Positions 47,351 through 55,915 of a DNA stretch of 64,000 nt are shown piece by piece. The stretch is taken from contig JACKCI010000001.1 of the NCBI GenBank assembly GCA_020634155.1, forward strand, positions 1,984,001-2,048,000. Reading direction: 5' to 3'. The translations under genes and the position numbers were made by a program. The DNA comes from Anaerolineales bacterium. Lineage in GTDB: Bacteria > Chloroflexota > Anaerolineae > Aggregatilineales > J027. How positions within the stretch are numbered: the first letter of the stretch is position 1; each line of letters begins with the position of its first letter. The notes beneath the pieces are model-generated. The model was not told the origin of the DNA, made no database searches, and worked only from the letters and a program-made list of their open reading frames with translations.

Positions 47351-47926
47351 TTAGTGGATAAATCGATCAGCCGTGTCGTTGAGGAGTTGCGAGAGCCACC
47401 CCCCACGCGCATACTGGGCACTGAGCGCCACCAACCAATCTTGCAGAAGCGTTTGCATTTGCCGCGTTAAATCAATATCGGCCTGCAATTGGATGGCGGT
47501 ATTGTGTGAATTGTTAATCATGTCGATGAGGATACCTTGCTCCTCAGAGCCAAAGTCCACACCATGCTGTACCACATACGCAATAATCGCTTTGGGCTTG
47601 ACCGTATGATAGTGGTCAAGTTGGTCAGGTGGGAGGATAGGGGTAATGTCGAGATGGTAAATATCCCAGAAGGTATTCACCACTTTTTCGCGGGCATTAA
47701 AATGTTCTTCGCGCAGCGCAAACAAGCGTTGCTGCAAATCATCCGCAATTGCCCGCAGCAAAAACAAAGGAGGAGGAGAACTCGCCAGTTGACGATGAAT
47801 GAAGTCAATGAAATAAACCGGATTGCCCTCCGTTAAAGAATGGTCATACAACGATTGGGCCTCAGTACGGAGGTCTTCGATTTCAATGAATGAGGTTAGG
47901 GATAACTCATTGAAGATGTCGGTCAT
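47351..47926 (-). CDS. Hypothetical helical protein
   Basis: A 191-residue soluble, mostly alpha-helical protein that I do not recognise. I use the ATG at MTDIFNELSL, preceded by AAGGA and placed two bases after the DUF971 stop. There are no cysteines, no membrane segments and no catalytic motif. It sits between DUF971 and hpt, 11 bases from the latter, so it is operonic. Confidence 0.65.
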   Translation of the reverse strand: MTDIFNELSLTSFIEIEDLRTEAQSLYDHSLTEGNPVYFIDFIHRQLASSPPPLFLLRAIADDLQQRLFALREEHFNAREKVVNTFWDIYHLDITPILPPDQLDHYHTVKPKAIIAYVVQHGVDFGSEEQGILIDMINNSHNTAIQLQADIDLTRQMQTLLQDWLVALSAQYARGGWLSQLLNDTADRFIH

Positions 47927-48258
47927 TCGTTTTTTCCTTGTGGACAAAGATGATACAGGTACTCCCATGTGTAGATACCTGAATGATGCCCGTCATCCCA
48001 GAAAAATTGTAGGGCATAATTGCCAACCAGTTCGATTGACTCCACTCGATAAGAGCGTGCGGGGGTGAGTTGTATCAGATTTTGGGGCGCATTTGCCATC
48101 CCCATATTGTGATGTCCACCCCGACATTCCACGCAAGGACAAGCCTCGCGCAAGTGGCTCAAAGGATAGACGCACGCCTGTCCCGTTGACCACTCAAGGT
48201 GGAGTTGCCCCTCAGTCCGATTGAGGGTGATATTGGTGGGGCGCACCGTATCACTCAC
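47923..48258 (-). CDS. DUF971 domain protein
   Basis: A 111-residue protein of the DUF971/GBBH-like N-terminal family. It starts with GTG. LHLEWSTGQACVYPLSHLREACPCVECRGG holds the typical CxxC cluster and YALQFFWDDGHHSGIYTWEYLYHLC the C-terminal signature. The family is linked with iron-sulfur cluster carriers and hydroxylases in other organisms; the role here is unknown. One-base overlap with the HhH gene. Confidence 0.9.
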   Translation of the reverse strand: MSDTVRPTNITLNRTEGQLHLEWSTGQACVYPLSHLREACPCVECRGGHHNMGMANAPQNLIQLTPARSYRVESIELVGNYALQFFWDDGHHSGIYTWEYLYHLCPQGKNE

Positions 48259-48701
48259 TAAGCACGCTCCTTAGCTGCTACTATCCAGCTTTCCAAATTT
48301 TTGAGTGCCACAAATGTCCCGTGTTCATCCAGACGGGCTTTGAGGCCTTTGACGTCAGCAGCGGCAAGTTCAGCAAAGGTAACAATACCCATTTCGGCAA
48401 GGGCTGCTTGGGTCTTGGGACCAATTCCACGAATCACGGTGAGGTCATCAGACGTGGAGGGCTGGGTTTCTAGTTCTACCTCTGGACTTATGTCAGCAAA
48501 TGCTTCGGGTGGTAAAACAATCTTGGGGATTGGGGGTGGGGGAACAACAGGCTGGGGTGTCGCAGGTAAGGCTTGGGGCTGGGTTTGGCGGCGTTGTGAG
48601 AACCACCACCCAACGACGACACTTGCGCCGATTGCTGCCACAAATACAAATATTGTTTTTAGAGCTTTCATCATGCTTCGTTTTGGCGTGGGGTTCGCCA
48701 T
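48258..48701 (-). CDS. Membrane-anchored helix-hairpin-helix protein
   Basis: A 147-residue protein with one N-terminal membrane helix (about residues 14-33) and a Pro-rich linker. A C-terminal helix-hairpin-helix domain (about residues 85-145) contains LTVIRGIGPKTQAALAEMGIVTFAELAAA, as in the predicted flap-endonuclease-like COG3743 family and in L21/NuoE-linked domains. The domain may bind DNA or protein; no nuclease motif is present. Confidence 0.8.
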   Translation of the reverse strand: MANPTPKRSMMKALKTIFVFVAAIGASVVVGWWFSQRRQTQPQALPATPQPVVPPPPIPKIVLPPEAFADISPEVELETQPSTSDDLTVIRGIGPKTQAALAEMGIVTFAELAAADVKGLKARLDEHGTFVALKNLESWIVAAKERA

Positions 48702-48763
48702 GCTCCTTCACGATTTCCGTAAAAATAACATAACTATTGGGAGGATGCAAGGTAATCTCGCCC

Positions 48764-48792
48764 TTGACACCTATTCTGAACCTTGATATTAT
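48764..48792 (+). promoter_or_regulatory. Promoter of the initiator tRNA
   Basis: Perfect TTGACA (48764-48769), 17-base spacer and TATTAT (48787-48792). Predicted start a few bases before the tRNA. Confidence 0.88.
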
Positions 48793-48805
48793 GCTTGAAC
48801 AATAG

Positions 48806-48880
48806 TGCGGGGTGGAGCAGTGGCAGCTCGTCGGGCTCATAACCCGGAGGCCGCAGGTTCGAATCCTGCCCCCGCGACCA
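48806..48880 (+). tRNA. Initiator tRNA-Met (anticodon CAT)
   Basis: 75 bases with encoded CCA. Initiator features: anticodon stem with GGG/CCC pairs flanking CTCATAA, A11-U24 in the D stem, and no Watson-Crick pair at position 1-72. Here 1-72 reads as U-G instead of the usual C-A. The only tRNA in the window with encoded CCA. Confidence 0.92.
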
Positions 48881-48883
48881 CCA

Positions 48884-48916
48884 AACCCCTTCCAACCACT
48901 GGAAGGGGTTTTATAT
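48884..48916 (+). terminator. Intrinsic terminator after the initiator tRNA
   Basis: Eleven-base-pair stem (48884-48894 with 48900-48910), five-base loop, T-rich tail. On the minus strand it also lies after the PBP gene stop and may serve it. Confidence 0.92.
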
Positions 48917-48931
48917 TTCTAAAGTTATCAG

Positions 48932-51900
48932 CTAACAACCGCCCCAAATCACCACATAACCATTGGGGTCACCATTCAGCGGGGCATTGACTTGGAGTTC
49001 GCCCGATGTCAAGCGGTAGAGTCGGATGCCTTGCCCCTCTTTAATCAAGGTATTTGTCGCGGGATATGGCCCAACGGCGGCAACTTCAGCGGCTGAGGCG
49101 CTAAATGCCGGAACACCACCCCCACCAACAATGGCATAAACTTCCACAGTTCCATACCGACAGTAGATTGCCGCCGTGCGATAGGGCGCTTGTTGGGTAG
49201 GGTTGACCTCCCACTCACCGCCCGGCCCGCCACTAACGGTTGGTAGTGAGCCAGTCACGGTATCCGGTGTGCAAGCAAATTGTGGCAAGATAGCATAGTT
49301 AATGTCGGGAATCAGAGCATATTGATAGGCCCGTTTGGCATCTTCGGGGTCGCTGGGTTGCTTAACGAACAACTGAAGGCGGGCATCCGGCACCGAGGCC
49401 ACAATCTCAATCGGCACCAAGCAGTATTTTTGGGGAGCAGAGCCGGGGTTGAGTGCCGCCAAGAGGGTGCTTTGGTCAGGTGTTAGTGGGCGAGCATAGG
49501 TGCGGATAATTCCCGGCTGTACTTCCTCCAATTGTGGTCCATATTGGCTGGCTGGTTGTGGCTGTGAGGCTAAGGGCTGCGGGGCTGGCACTAGTTGACC
49601 TTGACCATTCGGAACCATAACCGCGCCATCAAAGAACCACTCACTGCGGAAGGTGCCACAGCTTTCGGCAGGGTCTTTAAGATAGCGCACATTGCAGATG
49701 CGTTCCGAATATAACCCACCGGGGTTGGCAATACCCGTTTGACCAAAAGGATAGACTGCATACATGCCTTGAATGGTATCGCGCCAAATGGGAGCCGCTC
49801 CCTGTAAGCCAGAGATATTGTTCATGGGCGCGTTGTCGCTATTGCCTGACCACACCCCCACCACCAGATGGTTGGTATAGCCCACGGTCCAGTTATCCCG
49901 GAAGTCGTTGGTAGTACCCGTCTTGACGGAGGTAATCAGGTCGCCTGTATTCAGCGGGCTATTGGCTCCCATGGCGGGACTACGAGCGGCATTGTCGGCT
50001 AGAATATCGCTGATGACAAAAGCAATACGCGGATCCAGCACCACTTCAGGGTTGGCATTATCATAGTAGGTTGTTGCTACATCAACACCACTCAAGCACC
50101 CACCTTCGTACTCATATAGGATATTGTCGTTGCCATCCAAAATGCAGATGATGGGATGGGGTTCGACATAGGTACCCCCGCGGGCAAAAACCCCATAGGC
50201 ATTCGTCAATTCTAGCAGCGTGACTTCGCCTCCACCCAGTGTCAAAGATAGCCCATAGTTAGAAGCATCGCGGTTGAGACTCTCGACCCCGAAACGATGC
50301 ATTAAGTCAATCAGATATTGCACGCCAACGGCCCGCAAGGTCTGCACTGCCGGAATATTGTAGGAGTTAGCAAGGGCATCGCGGACATGAACTGGCCCAT
50401 GCTGCCGACGGTCATAATTGACAGGCTCATAGGCCTCTTGACCGGGGATGCCGATGCTGACATTGGTATCCCAAATGATGCTGGCTGGTACCCAACCCTG
50501 CTCAAAAGCACCGGAATAGGTGAAGGGCTTCATGGTGCTGCCCGGTTGGCGCTTGGCAACCGCTACATTCACCTGTCCATCAATCTCAGGGTTGTCAAAA
50601 TCCACACTGCCCACCATCGCCAATATCTCGCCTGTAGTGGGGTCAAGAGCTACTACTGCGGCGTTGGTGAGGTTGTGCTGGTCACGCAAGGCGGCGACAT
50701 TGGTCGCGGCGGCATTCTCAGCAATCGCTTGTAGGTCAAGGTCAACCGAGGTATAGACCTGCAACCCACCATCAAATAACAACTTCTCAGCTAGTTTCTT
50801 CGCATCTTCCGGCAAGTAGCCTTGGGCTTCATACTGCTCGGCGAAAAGCGCTAAGAGTTGGTCTTGCACATACACCACAAAATGGGGCGCTTTATCCAAG
50901 GGGATTTCGGGGCTGACAAAAACCAAGGGTTGTACCTTGGCAGCGGTCGCCTCAGCCTCAGTGATGTAGCCCTCCTTGACCATCAAATCCAAGACCAAGT
51001 GCTGGCGGTCAATAACCATCTGCTGCACAGTAGGGTCGGGATTGAGCGGATCTAGAATCAGTGGGGCTTGGGGAAGGCCAGCTAACAATGCGGCTTCATG
51101 GAGTTGCAAGTCACGGGCCGATTTTCCAAAGTACGTTTTGGCTGCCGCCTCAATCCCATAGGCCAGATTGCCGTAGTTAATTTCATTGAGATATAGCTCA
51201 AGGATTTCATCTTTGCTCATGCGTTGGGTGAGTACAATTGAGAGCAAGGCTTCGTCGGCCTTACGCTTGACGGTGCGCTCATAACGATAGTCGTCCTCAA
51301 ATAGAACGTCGCGTACCAACTGCTGGGTGATGGTACTGGCCCCTGAAACAATCTCCCCTTGGCGCAGATAATCATAGGTGGCACGGATGATGCTTGGCAC
51401 ATCAATCCCGATATTGGAGTAGAAAGTGTCATCTTCAAGGGAGATAGTTGCATAGCGCACAACATCAGGGATTTGCTCAAGTGGGATACGCTCACGACGG
51501 CCCTGTCCAACCACTTGATACAATTCACGCCCTTGGCGATCATAAATATAGGTGGTTTGGAAATCCTGCTCGCTGAGGCGTTGATCAAACTCATCCAAAC
51601 GCGAATCCAGACGGCGCGAATAGTCCCCATACGCTACCCATGTTCCAAGCAGCATCGTCACCATCGTAGCGACGATAATCCCCACACACCCCAACAAGCA
51701 ACTTGGCCCACAGGCACACCCCCGCCTTAATGAGCGTCGAGAGCGGCGTCTATGGGGCGGACGCGGTGTCGATGGGTAGGGGGGGGGCGGCGCTGGAGGG
51801 TAGGCGGGGCGATAGTAACTCGGTTGGGTACCGGGCGCGGTGGGCTGTCCGAGCGGTGTTTGTGGTACATCTGGACGCTGTGTTTGGTCAGGCGGTGGCG

Positions 51901-51955
51901 CTTGATTTGGCTGGGTATATTCAGGGTCAAACTGAGGTTGAGTCGATTCGTCCAT
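48932..51955 (-). CDS. Class A penicillin-binding protein (PBP1A type)
   Basis: A 1007-residue bifunctional peptidoglycan synthase. The start at MDESTQ is favoured by GGAG seven bases upstream. A Pro/Gln-rich cytoplasmic tail of about 90 residues precedes one membrane helix. The GT51 transglycosylase domain has EDDTFYSNIGID and the later GASTITQQLVRD. The transpeptidase domain has SxxK in GSTMKPFTYSGA, SYN in ALANSYNIPAVQ, and VKTGTTNDFRDNW. About 250 residues of extra C-terminal sequence include a variable beta-rich domain. Single gene, likely essential for wall growth. Confidence 0.95.
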   Translation of the reverse strand: MDESTQPQFDPEYTQPNQAPPPDQTQRPDVPQTPLGQPTAPGTQPSYYRPAYPPAPPPPYPSTPRPPHRRRSRRSLRRGCACGPSCLLGCVGIIVATMVTMLLGTWVAYGDYSRRLDSRLDEFDQRLSEQDFQTTYIYDRQGRELYQVVGQGRRERIPLEQIPDVVRYATISLEDDTFYSNIGIDVPSIIRATYDYLRQGEIVSGASTITQQLVRDVLFEDDYRYERTVKRKADEALLSIVLTQRMSKDEILELYLNEINYGNLAYGIEAAAKTYFGKSARDLQLHEAALLAGLPQAPLILDPLNPDPTVQQMVIDRQHLVLDLMVKEGYITEAEATAAKVQPLVFVSPEIPLDKAPHFVVYVQDQLLALFAEQYEAQGYLPEDAKKLAEKLLFDGGLQVYTSVDLDLQAIAENAAATNVAALRDQHNLTNAAVVALDPTTGEILAMVGSVDFDNPEIDGQVNVAVAKRQPGSTMKPFTYSGAFEQGWVPASIIWDTNVSIGIPGQEAYEPVNYDRRQHGPVHVRDALANSYNIPAVQTLRAVGVQYLIDLMHRFGVESLNRDASNYGLSLTLGGGEVTLLELTNAYGVFARGGTYVEPHPIICILDGNDNILYEYEGGCLSGVDVATTYYDNANPEVVLDPRIAFVISDILADNAARSPAMGANSPLNTGDLITSVKTGTTNDFRDNWTVGYTNHLVVGVWSGNSDNAPMNNISGLQGAAPIWRDTIQGMYAVYPFGQTGIANPGGLYSERICNVRYLKDPAESCGTFRSEWFFDGAVMVPNGQGQLVPAPQPLASQPQPASQYGPQLEEVQPGIIRTYARPLTPDQSTLLAALNPGSAPQKYCLVPIEIVASVPDARLQLFVKQPSDPEDAKRAYQYALIPDINYAILPQFACTPDTVTGSLPTVSGGPGGEWEVNPTQQAPYRTAAIYCRYGTVEVYAIVGGGGVPAFSASAAEVAAVGPYPATNTLIKEGQGIRLYRLTSGELQVNAPLNGDPNGYVVIWGGC

Positions 51956-52030
51956 TAGGTCTCCATCATTCATGACTCAACTGTAGCACAATTTGCCCTA
52001 CGCCCTATGGTTGACCGCGCAACGATAGCC

Positions 52031-52354
52031 CTACTGGTCTTTGGTTTTGGGTGAACGTGCAGCATCATAGGCAGCAAGGTTTTCGGGTTGATTGTTTTGA
52101 AAAAAGGTCGCCATAATAATCATAGCACCTGTAAACAAAGCCCCAATTGCCATACCCCCGATGATAGCCAGTGTGCCGTCCACATTATCGCTACTCAATC
52201 CTACCGCAACCGCCGAGCCAACGTTAATGACCATTGCCAGCCCCCCTGCATCACGTAAAGGCATCAGTTGGCGACGGATTACAATATAAAAGCCCACCAA
52301 ACTGGCGAAAAAAATGACAAGGAAAATGACCCCTAAACTTGTTAGATTATCCAT
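52031..52354 (-). CDS. Small two/three-helix membrane protein
   Basis: A 107-residue membrane protein with helices near residues 5-25, 38-55 and 62-85. I use the internal ATG at MDNLTSLGV. It overlaps the tryptophan dioxygenase gene by eight bases, so it is co-translated with the kynurenine operon. I do not recognise the family; a transport accessory role is only a guess. Confidence 0.65.
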   Translation of the reverse strand: MDNLTSLGVIFLVIFFASLVGFYIVIRRQLMPLRDAGGLAMVINVGSAVAVGLSSDNVDGTLAIIGGMAIGALFTGAMIIMATFFQNNQPENLAAYDAARSPKTKDQ

Positions 52355-53138
52355 TCCCGATATGCCCCTTTGGGATTTCAATTGTGCCATGATCGACCCA
52401 TGAGGTTAGACGGTCACGGGCTGCCCATAGCGCTGGAAAGAGATGGACTTTCAAGGTGGCAAGCAAATAATCATGTGTAGTGCCACCTGTCCCGACCGTG
52501 CCTGTGCCAATTGTGCGCTGTACCAACTGGATATGGGCATAGCGCCACGCTTGGATTTGATGGTCAAGTTCTGATAAGGCATCGGCAAGGGTATAAATGA
52601 TGCTGTACTTGTGCGGTTCAGCGTAGATATTCGTCACTTCGGGGATATGGTGACGCACCAACACCGCATCAAAGACCTCTGCTAAGGATGGCTCTTCTAG
52701 GCGATGATGAACACGCTCCCACTGGTCGCTATTCTCTAACTGGCGCTGTACCCATGCCACATGCCGAGGGTCACGCGCCCCACCCAAAAACTCGATTTCG
52801 CGGAACTGGTAGGACTGGAGACCAGAGCCGGGAGCCAGCATCTGTCGGAAACGATGGAAAGCAGGTGGTGGTAAGGTGTGCAAATGCAGGGCCGTCTGAC
52901 GCAGGTTTTCAAAAATACCGCTAACTTGTTGCACCAGCCGCGCCGCCTCTAATAGCTGGTCTTCTTGCATGGCGGTGCGGGCGCGTTCCAAGTGATGCAA
53001 TGCCAATTTGAACCACAATTCATGGACTTGATGAACGACGATGAAGTGTAACTCGTCTGGATGTTGGGAGACGGGCTGTTGGGCCGCTAATAGGTCATCT
53101 AGTTTGAGATATTCGTTATAGTACATGCCTGATGACAT
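52347..53138 (-). CDS. kynA: Tryptophan 2,3-dioxygenase
   Basis: A 263-residue heme enzyme opening the indole ring of tryptophan to N-formylkynurenine. YNEYLKLDDLL and ELHFIVVHQVHELWFKLALHHLE are the conserved N-terminal segments; SGLQSYQFREIEFLGG follows and the late H in DHQIQAWRYAHIQLVQR is the expected heme ligand. Length fits bacterial enzymes. Third step-wise gene of a kynurenine operon. Confidence 0.95.
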   Translation of the reverse strand: MSSGMYYNEYLKLDDLLAAQQPVSQHPDELHFIVVHQVHELWFKLALHHLERARTAMQEDQLLEAARLVQQVSGIFENLRQTALHLHTLPPPAFHRFRQMLAPGSGLQSYQFREIEFLGGARDPRHVAWVQRQLENSDQWERVHHRLEEPSLAEVFDAVLVRHHIPEVTNIYAEPHKYSIIYTLADALSELDHQIQAWRYAHIQLVQRTIGTGTVGTGGTTHDYLLATLKVHLFPALWAARDRLTSWVDHGTIEIPKGHIGNG

Positions 53139-53148
53139 CTATTGCCCC

Positions 53149-53775
53149 CTAGTCAAGCGTCCGCAGAATAGCCCGCAATGGACTGCCGCACACATGGTCA
53201 ACCTTAAGCGGCAATGCAATCAGTTCATAGACGCCGTCTGGTACCCCACGCAAGCACATGGTCTCAATGTTGCGGATATTGTGCTTATAGAGCAAATGGT
53301 GGCATTGTAAAGTTGGGTCATCGAAGCGGTCAACGCTGGGCATATCAACACCCAACAGGATAATCCCAAGTTCAGCCATCCACTCAATAAAGGCGGGGGT
53401 GGGATAGGGAAAATCCTGCGACCACTCATCATCCGGTAAGTCGCTGACCCATGTATGCACCAGTAAGCGCTTGACTCCTGTCAAATCGGCGTGGGCGAAA
53501 TCTTCTGGCACAATGCCCCCATGTTGGCGTTCAATACTAACCACATGAGCAGGCCCGATATAAGTTGTGATGTCGAGTGCCGACGGATGGATGTTGACGG
53601 GTTCATGATGAAAAGGCGCATCAGCATGGGTGCCTGTGTGGGCGCTCATGGTTAAGGTCATCAGATTGACAGAGGCTCCTTCGCTCAGTTTGAGGACGGG
53701 CTGGTATGAAAAGGGTTCATCCCCCGGCCAAACCTTGAGCGTGGGCGAGATCGTGCGGCTAATGTCGTAAATCAT
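53149..53775 (-). CDS. kynB: Kynurenine formamidase (cyclase family)
   Basis: A 208-residue metal hydrolase that deformylates N-formylkynurenine to kynurenine. The signature MSAHTGTHADAPFHH (HxGTHxDxPxH) supplies the zinc ligands. The protein is placed between kynureninase and the dioxygenase with a one-base overlap to kynU, which supports the assignment over other cyclase-family roles. Confidence 0.93.
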   Translation of the reverse strand: MIYDISRTISPTLKVWPGDEPFSYQPVLKLSEGASVNLMTLTMSAHTGTHADAPFHHEPVNIHPSALDITTYIGPAHVVSIERQHGGIVPEDFAHADLTGVKRLLVHTWVSDLPDDEWSQDFPYPTPAFIEWMAELGIILLGVDMPSVDRFDDPTLQCHHLLYKHNIRNIETMCLRGVPDGVYELIALPLKVDHVCGSPLRAILRTLD

Positions 53776-54968
53776 TAGGTTACAAAGCTCCGTTGGTTAG
53801 CGTGTTGTTGCCATGTCCCCGATTCAAGGATGTCTTGAATGGTCTGCATGGCACTGCGAATCTCATCATCGCTATTATAAAAATGGGGCGAGATACGGAT
53901 GCCCGCTTGGTTGCGATAGTCAATGATAATATCACGGGCGAGTAGCTCACGCGATACCTCATAAGCATGGGGCGGATTGACCGTAACGGTGCCGCCACGT
54001 TGGGTGGGGTGCAGAGGCGAATTAACCGGATAGCCCAACTCATCCGCGAGTTGAAGCAACAAAGCTGTCTGCCGGATGGACTTCTCGCGGATATTTTCAA
54101 CCCCCACCTCAGCAATAATGTCAACACCGGGTTGGATGGCATACAAGGACGGCACGGCAAGGGTGCCATTCAAAAAGCGGAAAGCATCATCCCGAAAGTC
54201 GATGTCATCTACTTCAAAGGCGAAGGGGCGTTGATGGGCCATCCAGCCTGTGAGTTTGGGGCGCATGGTTTTGAGATAATCGTCACGGGCATAGAGGAAC
54301 ACCCCCCCCGGCCCGCCACACATCCACTTCAGCACCCCGCCCAGATAAAAATCAACATTGAGGGCTTGGACATCAAAAGGCACAATACCCGCCGCGTGGT
54401 AACCATCAAGGATAACCATGGCTCCCACGGCATGGGCTTTCTCAATAATGGCTTGGACATCAAGAATATAGGCACTGCGGAATAGCACATGGCTAATCGG
54501 CACCAGAAGGGTCTGCTCATCAATGGCGTCGATAATTTGGTCAACGGGTACCGTGATGCCCCCGTCTTGGCTCTCGACCATGTGCAACTGGATATGGGGC
54601 GGCAACATCCCCCGCAGCACATAATAAACCGAGGGGAATATCCCACTTTCAATGACAACCTTGTTGCGCGGGCCGTCATAATCAAAGGCGCTGAGGAGGA
54701 TACCTTGGGCAATGGAGATATTTTGGTGAATGGAGACACTATCGGGCGGGGCATTGATGATGCTGGCGATTTTGTTGCCAACGCTGATATTTAAGTCCCA
54801 CCAGCCCTCGCCCCACGCCCGCACACCCCGCGTTGCCCATGTATCGGCATAGGCTTTTAAGCTATCATAAACGCTGTGTGGCATTGCCCCTAGCGAATTG
54901 CTGACCAAATAGGTGGTTTCTTGTAGAATAGGGAAGTGGTCACGCCACTGCAATAACGGGTCAGTCAT
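53775..54968 (-). CDS. kynU: Kynureninase
   Basis: A 397-residue pyridoxal-phosphate enzyme cleaving kynurenine to anthranilate and alanine. LVSNSLGAMPHSVYDSL is the family N-terminus; VILDGYHAAGIVPFDV carries the cofactor Asp, and FYLGGVLKWMCGGPGGVFLY contains the Schiff-base Lys. AGGAGG precedes the ATG. First gene of kynU-kynB-kynA plus the small membrane gene. No 3-monooxygenase or 3-hydroxyanthranilate dioxygenase is present, so the product is probably anthranilate. Confidence 0.93.
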   Translation of the reverse strand: MTDPLLQWRDHFPILQETTYLVSNSLGAMPHSVYDSLKAYADTWATRGVRAWGEGWWDLNISVGNKIASIINAPPDSVSIHQNISIAQGILLSAFDYDGPRNKVVIESGIFPSVYYVLRGMLPPHIQLHMVESQDGGITVPVDQIIDAIDEQTLLVPISHVLFRSAYILDVQAIIEKAHAVGAMVILDGYHAAGIVPFDVQALNVDFYLGGVLKWMCGGPGGVFLYARDDYLKTMRPKLTGWMAHQRPFAFEVDDIDFRDDAFRFLNGTLAVPSLYAIQPGVDIIAEVGVENIREKSIRQTALLLQLADELGYPVNSPLHPTQRGGTVTVNPPHAYEVSRELLARDIIIDYRNQAGIRISPHFYNSDDEIRSAMQTIQDILESGTWQQHANQRSFVT

Positions 54969-55033
54969 GGGTTACCTCCTTGCTGCTGATTCTAGTGCAG
55001 GTGAATGTTATCTTGCAAACGAAAGGCCCGCAC

Positions 55034-55915
55034 ATGCGTATCGCGCTTGCTCAACTGTATCCCAAACTCGGCGATTTATCTGGTAATTTACAGACCCATC
55101 TTGACCTGATGCACCAAGCCGCGGCTCAAGGTGCGGAATTGGTCGTTTTCCCTGAACTTTCGCTAACGGGTTACTATCTACGTGATTTGATGGTTGAGGT
55201 AGCCACGCCCACCAATGGAGCCGTCTTCCAGCAGTTGTGCGCGGTCAGCCGTGAGTTAAAGTTGGATGTTATGGTTGGCTTTGTAGAGCCAGACCGTCGC
55301 GGGCAATTCTATATCGCGGCAGCCTATATCAGTCTTGGTGAGATTCAGCATGTGCATCGCAAGGTCTATCTTCCGACCTATGCCATGTTCGATGATGCCC
55401 GCTTCTTTGCCTATGGTGACCAGTTACGTGCCTTCGATACCCGTTTCGGGCGGATGGGTATGCTCATCTGTGAGGACTTCTGGCACATCTCGACCTCCTA
55501 TGTGCTATGGGCAGATGGAGCCGACCTGTTGCTCCTGCACAGTGCCAGCCCCGGACGCGGCTTGAGTCAAGGTGCAGCGCTAGAGACTTCACGCTGGGTT
55601 AATCGCCTGCTAGAGACAATGGGGGCGCTATATACGGTGCCGGTGGTGCATTGTAACCGTGTGGGCTTTGAAGATGGGCAGATTTTCTGGGGTGGGAGTT
55701 CAATGGTTGACCCTGACGGTCACTGGTTGCTACAGGGGCCATCCTTTGACGAGGCGCTACTTATTCAAGACCTTGATTTGCAGCAGACCCAGCGCAGTCG
55801 TCGCCAAGCCATGCTGCTGCGTGACGAGCGCCCTGACTTGACCTTGCGCGAGTTGCAACGGATTATGACTGCTGACCCTCAAAAATCTTTTGGGCCGCTT
55901 CCACCAAAGCCTTGA
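55034..55915 (+). CDS. Nitrilase-superfamily glutaminase domain, NAD-synthetase type
   Basis: A 293-residue carbon-nitrogen hydrolase. The start at MRIALAQLYPKLG gives the usual N-terminus; AAAGG lies ten bases upstream. The catalytic triad is Glu in VFPELSLTGYY, Lys in HRKVYLPTY, and Cys in LICEDFWH. It resembles the glutaminase half of glutamine-dependent NAD synthetase, but the ATP-binding synthetase domain is missing. It faces the kynurenine operon. It might feed ammonia to a separate NadE or be a general amidase. Its end overlaps sbcD by 53 bases on the opposite strand. Confidence 0.85.
   Translation: MRIALAQLYPKLGDLSGNLQTHLDLMHQAAAQGAELVVFPELSLTGYYLRDLMVEVATPTNGAVFQQLCAVSRELKLDVMVGFVEPDRRGQFYIAAAYISLGEIQHVHRKVYLPTYAMFDDARFFAYGDQLRAFDTRFGRMGMLICEDFWHISTSYVLWADGADLLLLHSASPGRGLSQGAALETSRWVNRLLETMGALYTVPVVHCNRVGFEDGQIFWGGSSMVDPDGHWLLQGPSFDEALLIQDLDLQQTQRSRRQAMLLRDERPDLTLRELQRIMTADPQKSFGPLPPKP

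Noticed and set aside
55034..55915. Complete glutamine-dependent NAD synthetase
   Set aside because: Only the glutaminase-type domain is encoded; the ATP-binding synthetase half is missing.
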